A stretch of 64,000 nucleotides of DNA from Channallabes apus (taxonomy: Eukaryota > Chordata > Actinopteri > Siluriformes > Clariidae), in assembly GCA_030522415.1 (NCBI GenBank), contig CM060108.1, positions 53,856,452 to 53,920,451 on the forward strand. Direction: 5' to 3'. Positions 31,976 through 43,180 of this stretch are shown here, piece by piece (position 1 is the first letter of the stretch; the number at the start of each line of letters is the position of its first letter). A program made the translations under genes and the position numbers. The notes below the pieces were generated by a model. The model was not told the DNA's origin. It ran no database searches and saw nothing but the letters and a program-made list of their open reading frames with translations.

Positions 31976-32214
31976 GGGGCTGCTTTAGGGCCACAGACTG
32001 AAATGCACTATGTAAAACACATGATGAGGACATTGATGGACTGACGTTTGGAGTATGGCTGCACGATATATCAAAAAAATATCGTTATCGCAATAATGGC
32101 ATGCGCGATAACCATATCGCAAAGAGTTTATGTGCCAAGCATTTGTGTGTCCAAATTTGACCAATCAGATGGGCCCTTACTATGTTTATACCCGCTTATA
32201 TATACAGTGGTGTG

Positions 32215-33826
32215 AAAAACTATTTGCCCCCTTCCTGATTTCTTATTTTTTTGCATGTTTGTCACACTTAAATGTTTCTGCTCATCAAAAACCGTTAACT
32301 ATTAGTCACAGATAACATAATTGAACACAAAATGCAGTTTTTAAATGAAGGTTTACGTTATCAAGGGAGAAAAAAAACTCCAAATCTACATGGCCCTGTG
32401 TGAAAAAGTGATTGCCCCCCTTGTTAAAAAATAACTTAACTGTGGTTTATCACACCTGAGCTCAATTTCTGTAGTCACCCCCAGGCCTGATTACTGCCAC
32501 ACCTGTTTCAATCAAGAAATCACTTAAATAGGAGCTACCTGACTCAGAGAAGTAGACCAAAAGCACCTCAAAAGCTAGACATCATGCCAAGATCCAAAGA
32601 AATTCAGGAACAAATGAGAACAAAAGTAATTGAGATCTATCAGTCTGGTAAAGGTTATAAAGCCATTTCTAAAGCTTTGGGACTCCAGCGAACCACAGTG
32701 AGAGCCATTATCCACAAATGGCAAAAACATGGAACAGTGGTGAACCTTCCCAGGAGTGGCTGAACGACCAAAATTACCCCAAGAGCGCAGAGACAACTCA
32801 TCCGAGAGGCCACAAAAGACCCCAGGAAAACATCTAAAGAACTGCAGGCCTCACTTGCCTCAATTAAGGTCAGTGTTCACGACTCCACCATAAGAAAGAG
32901 ACTGGGCAAAAACGGCATGCATGGCAGATTTCCAAGGCGCAAACCACTTTTAAGCAAAAAGAACATTAAGGCTCGTTTCAATTTTGCTAAAAAACATCTC
33001 AATGATTGCCAAGACTTTTGGGAAAATACCTTGTGGACCGACGAGACAAAAGTTGAACTTTTTGGAAGGTGAGTGTCCCGTTACATCTGGTGTAAAAAAG
33101 TAACACAGCATTTCAGAAAAAGAACATCATACCAACAGTAAAATATGGTGGTGGTAGTGTGATGGTCTGGGGTTGTTTTGCTGCTTCAGGACCTGGAAGG
33201 CTTGCTGTGATAGATGGAACCATGAATTCTACTGTCTACCAAAAAATCCTGAAGGAGAATGTCCGGCCATCTGTTCGTCAACTCAAGCTGAAGCGATCTT
33301 GGGTGCTGCAGCAGGACAATGACCCAAAACACACCAGCAAATCCACCTCTGAATGGCTGAAGAAAAACTAAACGAAGACATTGGAGTGGCCTAGTGAAAG
33401 TCCTGACCTGAATCCTATTGAGATGTTGTGGCATGACCTTAAAAAGGCGGTTCATGCTAGAAAACCTTCAAATAAAGCTGAATTACAACAATTCTGCAAA
33501 GATGAGTGGGCCAAAATTCCTCCAGAGCCCTGTAAAAGACTCGTTGCAAGTTATCGCAAACGCTTGATTGCAGTTATTGCTGCTAAGGGTGGCCCAACCA
33601 GTTATTAGGTTCAGGGGGCAATTACTTTTTCACACAGGGCCATGTAGGTTTGGATTTTTTTTCTCCCTAAATAATAAAACCCCTCATTTAAAAACTGCAT
33701 TTTGTGTTTCCTTGTGTTATCTTTGATTAATAGTTAAATGTGTTTGATGATCAGAAACATTTTGTGTGACAAACATGCAAAAGAATAAGAAATCAGGAGG
33801 GGGGAAAATAGTTTTTCACACCACTG
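32215..33826 (+). mobile_element. Tc1 transposon, copy C (inside the hAT)
   Basis: About 1612 bases with the standard ends and TA flanks (32213-32214, 33827-33828). Confidence 0.95.
32584..33608 (+). pseudogene. Tc1 transposase, broken (copy C)
   Basis: Same family as copy B. Start MPRSKEIQ at 32584. Stops replace the GRP motif (TGA at 32761) and the C in FGRC (TGA at 33070), a one-base insertion follows at about 33095, and a TAA at 33369 cuts between catalytic D and E. The remaining blocks ([21 protein letters not shown]) are intact. Confidence 0.9.
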
Positions 33827-33828
33827 TA

Positions 33829-34690
33829 TATATCTTTATACTTAATTCTGTCGCGAACTAACCCGGGATGATCAGAAGACTTAGCGATTAGCCGTTAGCC
33901 CTTTGTAGCGTGGACGGTAAACCAAAACGCGGAAGCAAGCGAGTAGGCAGGATAACCACGCGAATTAGTTTAAGGACCCTCACAGAAGGGGAGCAAGGGA
34001 AAAACACAAATTTAACCCGCGTCCTATAGACACACACTCGAATCAGAAAGTAAACAATCTGCACCGACAGGCGTGAACACGGTGACTAAGCTCTATGCGG
34101 TGGTTTTGTTTACTCCTCTTATACTTCCGGGTTCGCGACCGCATTACTTCCGGGTCCTAGTGCCGGTCGCGGAGCGTGTGTGTGTGTGTGAGAGAGAGAG
34201 AGTATTTTTTATTGAATTTTTGTTTAATAATATTTATTTTTATTTAAAAAAAAAAAACTGGCAAGCCAAAGAGAATATTTTGTTTAAAAGATGCTCTTGT
34301 TTTAACACACTATTGATGAGTGTATGGTTACACGTAAATAAAAAGTAATGTTTGAAAGTAATTCATATTGTGTTGGCAGGTTTATAGTAACAGCAAACCA
34401 GAAGTCAAAATATCTGCTGAGGGCTTTAAGTCATTCATAGTGTTTTGCAGTCTAAATATTTGCAACCTTGACATATAGTTTCTTTTTAGCCTGAATTAGA
34501 TTTAATTACATCAGATGAATATCTATTACCTGTTTATTTTAATATGATCATTACATATAAGTAAATAATAAAAAAAAAATAGGCAATAATAATAATAAAA
34601 AATGCATTTCTCTAGGGAAATGTTATATCGCAAGAAATATCGTTATCGCAATATTCAAAAACAATATCGCATATTTTCCTAATATCGTGC
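33829..34690. other. Interior of the hAT, non-coding
   Basis: Holds a moderately GC-rich segment (33840-34180), a short GTGTGT/GAGAGA run at about 34176-34201 and AT-rich DNA. No transposase codons were recognised. Confidence 0.6.
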
Positions 34691-34697
34691 AGCCCTA

Positions 34698-34850
34698 GTT
34701 TGGAGAGCGTGAATTAATTAAATATGTTCTTTAATAATTTTAATGTAGTCTGCTCAGTCCTCCTCCAGTTCAGGGTTTCAAACGCCTGGAAGAATTAGAA
34801 CTGCGGCAGCTTCCTGAGTCTGTTCTTGCTCTGTAGCTCCAATAAACATG
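34698..34850 (+). other. Distal 3' UTR of zinc-finger gene 2
   Basis: It resumes similarity with 19225-19360, including CCAGTTCAGGGTTTCAAACG. Polyadenylation signal AATAAA at 34841-34846. Confidence 0.6.
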
Positions 34851-35019
34851 ACAATACATGTGGTGATGCCATCTTAAGCTCATTGCCACGCACCCCTCTT
34901 TCCCTAGCTTACCTCTGTTCTTTGGTTACTGGACCCTTTGCAGTTTCTGCATCAGAACCATATAGAGGTGGATGATGCAGTAATTAACCTGTTGCATAAA
35001 GCTTACTCAAACCTGCACC

Positions 35020-35800
35020 ATGGTCAGGATTTTTATTGGATTGTGGTTGTTGTAGTTTTGACATGTTTTGGAATTAGCGCCAGTTTTGTGAACGCTTAAT
35101 GCACACAGACCAATCTCGTAGATGCAGGACTCGGCTCCATAAAGTTATCCTAATCAGCCTGGTCCAATCTCAACTGTTGCAAGCCCCATTATTAGATCTG
35201 TGCAAGACTGTCGTGCTCTAAACAGGATCCAACAAAATTCTAAGGTAATAGGAGCAGTTTATTAAGTGATCGGGGCAAATTTGCTGCCATCAAGCAGCTG
35301 AGCAATGAATGCTTGATTTAAAGGTGTGAGGGCAATCTTGAATTGGGAAGCCATGGAGGAAAATACAAAAGTTTTGGTCTTCATTTGCAATCCACTAAGG
35401 CATGCATGACATAAGACTGCTTTTCTATGGCTATGAAAGTGATGACAAACCTCTTGTTGGAACAGTTTCTGGGTTTTTATAATTATTGCTAAGTTATTGA
35501 ATGCTTGCAGTTCAGATGGGTGCTCTTGTGCTGCAAGCTCGTCCTTGATTGAGTCAGAGAGACTGTGGAGGAATGTGCTGAAATCTGGTTGCTCACCCCA
35601 GCCACAAGAGGGAGTCAGAGTCTGAAAGTCGATGGCATAATCTGAGATGCATTGGGATCCCTGGTGTAGCTTGAGTATTCAGCTGTCCGCCTGATACCCC
35701 ATGAATTCACGGTCAAAAACTCTCCTTATTTCTTCATTGATTTTTGTTCATATATATTTTTTTAACACCTGAAGTAGCAGGGAACCTGATCATCCCATAA
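35020..35800 (-). pseudogene. Ty3/gypsy gag-protease remnant, antisense (unit 2)
   Basis: On the minus strand 35480-35750 decodes, with one stop, to EEIRRVFDREFMGYQADS, DYAIDFQTLTPSCGWGE and FLHSLSDSIKDELAAQEH. This is a typical gypsy capsid pattern. The protease-like part is at about 35270-35420. The same remnant in the same position and orientation follows gene 1, so it predates the duplication. Confidence 0.65.
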
Positions 35801-35849
35801 TGCTCTTCTCTACTCCTGTGCCTTTCCAGAAAGGAGGGTAATGATGTAC

Positions 35850-37704
35850 ACATTGGACCATTCTGTGGGGAATGATGAGGCCTTCAGTTCAAGCATGAGG
35901 GAACATTGAGAAAGATAACGACAGAAGATGGATGAATCCCCATCATAGCAGGCAATGTGGGGAGGCATGGTTCATCACCAAAAAAGTACACTGGAAGGAG
36001 TGATGGTTTGAAGTTGGTAATCTGCCATATCTCATGCCCCCCCCCCCCTCAGGCGAGTACCCCATACTGGCTCCTTATTTGGCCAGAGTATATTATGGAT
36101 GTGCCCATTGAGTATGCGTCTATCAAGGAAAGGGATCTCGCGCCAGCTGTGCTGTTCTCAGACACATGACGTACATTACATGCAGGGGCAGTCGTGTTTC
36201 AATCTTGGGTATTTCCTGTCTACTGAAGCCGATAATGTGTTAATCTCTCTTAGGCGCCTACTGACGGCAAGTGACAGAGCTTATAAATGTGTCGAGCTCA
36301 AACTGTAAATACTGATATGTATTTATTCTTCGATTTCTTCTCTCCTTTTTTTTTTTTTATCAATAATAATTGTTATTTGGCTGCGCTTTCTCCATCATAA
36401 TAATAATAACTATTATTATTATTTGTAGTAGTAGTAGTAATAGTGTTGTGAATTCATTATTATTATCTTTGCTTTTGCTATGAATATTAAAGTGCTACAT
36501 GATTAAACTTGATGCAAATGTTAGTCATTGTAAATACTGACATGACATGGAGCGAACAAAATGGAGCCAGCTTTGTCAATCCCTTTTTTTCTCGTTGCAA
36601 GTGTTTTTGTAAATGAAATAATGATTCAGCAACCCAGCAAAAAATATGATTTAGGTCATCGGCTCTATTCAGTTTTTTTTTTCTTTTGCATGCCCATGCA
36701 CCCAACAGAACAAAAACTGCTTGAATGGAGACACAAAATTCCTTAATGGCCATTATTGTAATGCTGTTATGTCGATAACATGTCCTTAATGCACACATAT
36801 ATTTGCTTTTTTTCCTGTTTGTTCCATTTCCAGTTTTCGTTCCTTGAACCTGCCCATAGACAAATTTGAATGGTTTTCACATACAATGAATAGTGCATTT
36901 GTTTAGTGGATTACAAGGGCCGTTTATGTGCTTTTTATGCTCTTCTTACCTTTCATTCATGAAAGTTGTGAAATTTATCAAAACGAATTGGGGGTTTAAG
37001 ATGAATTAACAAGCCAGAGCTGACATCTCTGTCTAAAATTTTTTTTCCCAGCAAAAAGTAAAAAAAATAAAAGTACAAATTTCTTAGTTCAATCCAATGA
37101 GAACAAAAATATGACAAAATGGTCATTTCAAAGCTCTTTCTTCATCGATCATATGATTTTTCTTTTCTTTTCAGGTATTAGACTGTAGTTTTTATTAGTG
37201 TGTCCATGCTGATTATTAAAGAACTTCAAAGTTTAATCAAATGAACAACATTTTCTAAACATTTTCTAAGTCTTTTTTATTGTTTTGAGTCATGAACGCA
37301 GTTTCTAGTTACATTGCAGTGTGTCCACCCTGATTTTTTTAAACCACAACTGGAATAACTAAATAACCTGTTCATGTATTCATTACATGTCTCTTCTGTA
37401 AGTAACTCAAACTAGAATTTATGAATGGCAGCAATTAAATCTGACTTTGTAAATTAAGGATATTTTGAAATATTAAAATGCAATAACTAGTTTTATTTTT
37501 TTATTTGTTAAAATGACATAAAAATGAATAGGTTGTGTTTAGAGTGATTAAAAAAACACATGTTATGATGAGGAAAATCTCCATCTTTTCCATTCCAGTG
37601 ATTAAAAAAATGATAAAACAAAATAAAAATCATTAAAAATAATTCATTTAGCATTGGAAACAATATTGTTCTGGGCTAAATTATTATAAACAATTCTTTC
37701 TTGT
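35850..37704. other. No gene recognised
   Basis: The duplicated unit ends near GGAGGGTAATGATGT (about 35848; also 20348). Beyond it are short open stretches (36000-36310) without a known domain, an ATT microsatellite (36400-36470) and AT-rich DNA. Confidence 0.5.
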
Positions 37705-37910
37705 ACTTGGTCTGGATTTTAGTTAAATTCCTTCCATGTGCCATTTGACTGATATTCTATGAAGAAAACACATTTATTTAAATTCTAAAATGGTGCTTTT
37801 GGGATCTGGCGGCACTCAGCACATATGCTTAATGGCCACATCTATATCATGGATTGGAGCAGTAGTGGTAAATCCAACAGGTGTGAAGGAAAAAATGGTA
37901 AGTCCATTCA
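37705..37910. repeat. Second copy of the 25098-25310 segment
   Basis: Ends in AAAAAATG|GTAAGTCC. It could be an exon with a splice donor, but the coding sense is not recognised. Confidence 0.6.
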
Positions 37911-37949
37911 TGTGACTCCTATTTAAAAAATAATTATAATGAAATTGAA

Positions 37950-40900
37950 GGAAACCAAGATGGCGCCGAGTATGGCTGTCTCGTCGCGAGCTCCCTCAAG
38001 CAATAGTGGTTTTTTGTATCTAATTCTATTTTTATTTTATTTTATTACTAGTAACACGTTATGTCTTCTTGTGTATGATCGCCAAACCTTACTGGATATA
38101 AGAGCAGGACTTTATTACCATTTCCCGGAGTTCAAGTTTTGGAACACAGATCCTCCATTCACAAACCCCCCATTCATCTCGTCCGAGACGCCTTTGTCCT
38201 GTATCTCTGGAACTCGCAAACGCCGGCGTAGAGGCAGAAGATCTGGCGTTTTGGTTCGACTGAGACGGCGCAGTAACAGACCACCGCTCCCCAGCTTACT
38301 ACTAGCTAATGTGCAGTCTCTAGAGAACAAGCTTTGCGAACTTCAGGCACGAATCTCATTCCAGCGAGAGATGCGGGACTGCTGCGTGATCTGCCTTACA
38401 GAAACCTGGTTGTCGGACAAGATACCGGACTCCGCGATTCAGCTACCAGGATTCTCCGTGCACCGCGCAGACAGGTCGTGGGAGATAACTGGAAAAAGCA
38501 AAGGCGGCGGCGTGTGCTTCATGATCAACAACAGCTGGTGTGATTATGCAAACGTGCACCCGATAGTCATTTTGCTCACCGGACCTGGAGTTTCTAATGC
38601 TTATGTGTCGGCCATTCTGGCTACCGAGAGAATTTTCAGCAGTCATTATTACAGCTGTTTATATTCCCCCGCAAGCCGACACTGACCGAGCACACGGGGA
38701 ACTGTAGAGCGCGATTAGTAGTCCGGAAACCGCGCACCCAGAGGTGGTGTTTATCACGACTGGAGACTTTAACAAAGCCAACTTAAGGAAAGTTTTACCG
38801 AAACTCCATCAACACATTCAATTCAACACACGAGGAGAGCGGCTGCTCGACCACTGCTACACTTCCTTCCGGAATGCGTACAAAGCCCTCCCCCGTGCCC
38901 CATTCGGCCAATCAGATCACCGCTCCATTCTGTTTCTGCCTGCCTATAGGCAGAAGTTGAAACAGGAAGCTCCAGATCTAAGGGAGGTGCACTGTTGGTC
39001 GGACCAATCAGATTCCATGTTACAGGACTGTTTTGATCACGTGGACTGGGAAATGTTTCGAATAGCTGCAGACAACATTGATGAATACGCAGATTCAGTC
39101 TGCGGATTTATCAGGAAATGTGTAGATGATGATGTACCATCCAAAACAGTGAAAATTTACCCAAACCAGAAACCATGGATAAACAGTGATGTTCGCATGG
39201 CACTGGCAGCACGGAACTCTGCCTTTGCCTCCGCTAACACATTGGAATATAAACACGCCACCTACCAACTCCGGAAGACTATTAAATCTGCGAAACGTGA
39301 GTACAGGGACAAAGTGGAACAACAATTTGATGATCCTCGAAGAATGCGGCAGGGACTGAATACAATCGCGGACTTCAGAGGGAAAACCAGCACACCGCAG
39401 ACCACGGCCTCTCTGTGTGAGGATCTAAATGTATTTTACGCTAGATTCGACACAGCGAACACCACGAAACTGGACAGCGAACTTCGCATCATGGATGACG
39501 TCAGTGCGCACACAGTGTCTGAAGATGATGTAAGGAAGTGCTTCAGACAGGTGAACGCACGCAAAGCCGCTGGTGCTGATGGAATCCCCGGCCGTGTCCT
39601 TAAATCATGCGCGGCTCAGCTGGCTGGAGTGTTCATGAACATCTTCAACCTCTCCCTCTCTCTGTCTGTAGTTCCAGCCTGCTTCAAAACGGCCACCATA
39701 GTCCCTGTACCCAAATCTTCCACCATCACATCCCTGAACGACTGGTGATCAGTAGCCCTGACCCCCATCGTGAGCAAATGCTTGGAGAGACTGGTCAGGA
39801 ACTTCATCTGCTCTGCGCTGCCGGACTCACTGGACCCTCTACAATTCGCATACCGCCACAACAGGTCCACTGATGACACCATAGCCCTGACTCTACATAC
39901 TGCCCTCACCCACCTGGAGAAGAAGGGATACGTATGTGAGAATGCTGCTTGTAGACTATAGCTCCGCATTCAACACCATCGTTCCCTCGAAGCTGGACAG
40001 GAAACTACAAGATCTAGGATTGAGCAGCTCTCTCTGCAGCTGGATTCTCAACTTCCTGTCCGACAGACGCCAGATGGTCAGACTGGGCAGTATCACCTCA
40101 TCCTCTGTCACAATGAACACTGGTGCTCCACAGGGGTGTGTACTGAGCCCTCTACTGTACTCACTCTACACATACGACTGCATGGCCACTAGCAGCTCCA
40201 ACATCGTTGTGAAGTTTGCAGACGACACAACAGTGGTGGGTCTTATCACCAACGGCGATGAGACAGCATACAGGGAGGAGGTCAGTGCCCTGACACATTG
40301 GTGCCAGGAGAATCATCTCTCCCTCAATGTCGGAAAGACCAAAGAGCTGATAGTGGACTTCCGGAGGTGTAGAGGTGCACATTCCCCCATCATCATCATC
40401 AACGGCACTGCTGTGGAGAGAGTGAGCAGCTTCCGTTTCCTGGGTGTTCACATAGCAGAGGATCTCACATGGTCAGTTCATATTAACAAAACAGTGAAGA
40501 AGGCGCAGCAGCGACTCTTCTTTCTCAGAAGACTGAAGAGATTTGGCTTGAGCCCCCGCATCCTCAGGACCTTCTACCGCTGTGCCATCGAGAGCATCCT
40601 CACTGGATCAATCACGACCTGGTACAGCAATAGCACCGCCTACAACCGCAAAGCTCTGCAGAGAGTGGTGCGGTGTTCCGAGAGGATAATTGGAGGTGAG
40701 CTTCCCTCCCTCCAGGACATCTACAGGAAGCGGTGCCTGAGGAAAGCGAGGAGGATCATCAAAGACTCCAGTCACCCCAGCAACAACATATTTAAACTGC
40801 TCCCGTCAGGCAGGAGGTATGGCAGTATCCGGTCCCGAACCAGCAGGCTGAGGGACAGCTTCTATCATCAGGCCATCAGACTGCTGAACACTGACCAATA

Positions 40901-41050
40901 GGTCTTCATAGACACTACACGGTCACTTTACACTGTCACTTTATAGTCACTAAGCCACTTTCCACTCCATACTGCACATAATTGCCTTTTTGCACAACAT
41001 TCATTGCGGACATTCTTATACATTATACACAAGTAGACATACTTTCACAA
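37950..41050 (+). mobile_element. Near-complete LINE, CR1/Rex1-like (clade tentative)
   Basis: The 5' end is near AAGATGGCGCCGAG and the element runs through endonuclease and reverse transcriptase to a short 3' region. The protein is encoded in three open pieces separated by a frameshift or stop at about 38685-38744, a TGA at 39746 and a shift at about 39930. The minus-strand fragment at 16455-17584 is a relative. Confidence 0.8.
37961..40901 (+). pseudogene. LINE endonuclease-reverse transcriptase, broken
   Basis: Domains in order: basic N-terminus (RKRRRRGRRSG); endonuclease blocks LLLANVQSLENK, ICLTETWLSD and KGGGVCFMINN, then after a shift TTGDFNKANL and QSDHRSI; reverse transcriptase blocks [59 protein letters not shown] and FADDTTV (FADD at 40215-40226); C-terminal [16 protein letters not shown]. 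The catalytic residues remain, but the three breaks prevent a full protein. Confidence 0.85.
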
Positions 41051-41460
41051 ACGTGTGTGTATGTGTATATACATGTATGCATATATGTGTATATGTAGAT
41101 GTAATGGAAAAATTGGCAATCGAGCGTGAGAGGACCGGGGATTCACCATGTCACCTCAACACCGGAGTTAAAAGAAATAAAATAGTGTGGGAAGGAATTT
41201 TTTTAAGTTGTAAGTCTTTAAGTTGTAATTGAGTAAGAAGTGCGCTTTCTCACAGTGGCTGGGATAGATTTAAACTTGGATCTATCACACGAGTCTGGGA
41301 TTCGTGAAAAGTACCCAAAAAAGTGCAAAGGCGCACAAAAGAGAGAGATAGGGTACTGGTTTCGCCTCGTTTACGAAAACTTGGCCCCGCCTCAGACGTG
41401 CTCGGTGTGAGGACCTCCGGAGGTAAAGCAAGTCAGAGTGCAGGGTTGCAAGGTGCACAC

Positions 41461-41568
41461 GTAAAAGTCAAGAGGACTTTACGGGAAAAAGGAAAAACAG
41501 TCAAGGGGACTGTTGAAGTAAATTAAGGTAAAGAGTAAAGTGCACCGGTAAAGTCAAGAGGACTTTAC
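41461..41568 (+). promoter_or_regulatory. Three purine-loop stem-loops in the retroviral leader
   Basis: Stem 1: 41461-41469 with 41475-41482, one bulged A, loop AAGAG. Stem 2: ACAGTC / GACTGT, 41497-41502 with 41508-41513, loop AAGGG. Stem 3: GTAAAGTC / GACTTTAC, 41548-41555 with 41561-41568, loop AAGAG. Leaders upstream of gag often hold packaging or dimerisation hairpins. That role is inferred from position alone. Confidence 0.5.
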
Positions 41569-41649
41569 GGCAGAGTGCAAACTGCACCGGTAAGGGGACT
41601 GTGAGAGCACTGTGAGTTATTGGCACGCGAAAATTGATAAGTAAAAATC

Positions 41650-43180
41650 ATGGGTAACAGCAACAAAAAAAAAAGATTGTTACTCTTGTGGTGTTCCTTG
41701 GTAAAGATAACATCTAAATTATGTTTGAGAAATGTGGAAATCCAGGGAAAACAAAATAAAAAAAAAAGAGAAATGTAGAATTATTAATTACTGAGATTGC
41801 TTTTGAGTTGTGGATGTGTGAATCATGTGTAGATAGATAATTACAATAACAAAAAGAAAAACAAAGTAAACATTAATTGGGTAGGATTTAATATGTGGAA
41901 GGCAGAAGCAGAACTTAGAGAAAAACGAATACAACCTAAAATGCAAGCACTAAACATTGATTCTTTTCAGTGTGTTAAGTCTGTTTCAGATCCCGACCTG
42001 GACGGCTGCCCCCCGCGACCCCCAGCTATTAGCCCCTTCAGCAGATCCAGTAAGACAGCATGGACAAGAGACTTCTCGGCAGGCCCAAGGCCCCAGCACG
42101 GCTCTGTCTCCAATTTCGTCACATACTCGAACCAAGGCTCAGCTGAAAAGAGAAAAGGCTGATCGACAACCACCACCTGATGACAGCGAGGACGAGAGAG
42201 AGGAACTCTTAGGAGCTACAGGAAGTGTTCATCAAGTAATCACTGCTCCAATGATGGAAGTAGCAGGGGCGGATGGCACAGTGATGCTTGTTCACCGACC
42301 ATGGACAATAAAGGACATCGAAAATGCACATGGACAACTCCCAGACCCGAGAAAGGGGGGAGGACAGAAATTCGGTGATGAAATGTGCAGATTTTGCTCA
42401 GAGTTTCGCCCGACATCTTATGAAATGCGACGACTTTTGGGGAGAAAACTAGGTGCGGACTTTGCAAAGATTAAGTATTCCTGGCCAACGGACAATGTTT
42501 TCGCACGGCGAGCTCAGGCTAATCATGAAGAAAACCAAGCATTTAGCGGTTTTGTGGTGTGCCTTACAGCAGCGTATAAAGAAGCGTTCCCAGCAAAAAT
42601 GGAGATGACTAAAATATCAATGTGCAAACAACAACCAGGAGAGAGCGTGTCACACTATCTCACCCGTCTCACTGAGGTACTGTACATGATGCAAACAGCG
42701 GGTTGGAGAGGCCTGCAGACATGTCTGTGGCAGCAATCTCACCGTATGAAGCACATTTGAGGAACAGTTTCATAAATGGATTACAGGAGGACATCGCTCA
42801 GAAGATGAAAAACACATGCGTTGGATGGGACACTGGAAAACTTAATCTCATTGAACAACATGCAATATACGCGGAAAAGCTGGTATCACAAGAAAAAGAT
42901 AAGCGCAAGAAGAAGAGAGAAGACCAGAGTCACAATGCACAGCTGGCAGTGTTGCAGATGGTAAGACAAACTGTACAGTACAGTACAGGAGACGTGGAAG
43001 AGGACGAGGAGGCCGTGAACGTGGGAGAACAAATGGCTGTTATGCATGCGGAAGTGAAGACCATTGGATTAGAGACTGTCCGAGAAGGAGCAGAGGAGAG
43101 GAATGGATTAGGAGAGGTGAGGATCAGGGTGGAAATTGACAGAAAAAGGCCGGGGGCGTGGGGAGCAGACCCGAAGGAGA
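41650..43180 (+). pseudogene. Retroviral gag, frameshifted
   Basis: A possible start at 41650 encodes MGNSNKKK, which fits a myristoylation signal plus basic patch, but the frame stops by about 41780. From about 41957 a long frame holds the capsid: RPWTIKDIENAHGQLPDP and a major-homology-like QQPGESVSHYLTRL (about 42628-42669). A shift near 42710 moves to a second frame (FINGLQEDIAQKMK). A third frame from about 42960 carries an RGRGRGG-rich stretch and a CCHC zinc knuckle CYACGSEDHWIRDC (43038-43079). Gag would assemble particles and bind RNA; at least three frame breaks make it non-functional. Confidence 0.75.

Larger units (their letters stand above)
32054..34697. mobile_element. hAT element in the 3' UTR of zinc-finger gene 2
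   Basis: Termini TATGGCTGCACGATAT and ATATCGTGCAGCCCTA with an exact 8-base target duplication GTTTGGAG (32046-32053 and 34698-34705). In unit 1 the same 3' UTR site (GTTTGAAG, about 19225) is empty. The ends hold repeated ATATCGTTATCGCAATA motifs. It is about 1.0 kb without the nested Tc1, with no transposase frame, so it is non-autonomous. The transcript of gene 2 would have to read through it to reach the AATAAA at 34841. Confidence 0.9.

Noticed and set aside
36487..36798. Minus-strand 103-codon frame
   Set aside because: Low-complexity AT-rich DNA, no domain, no splice context.
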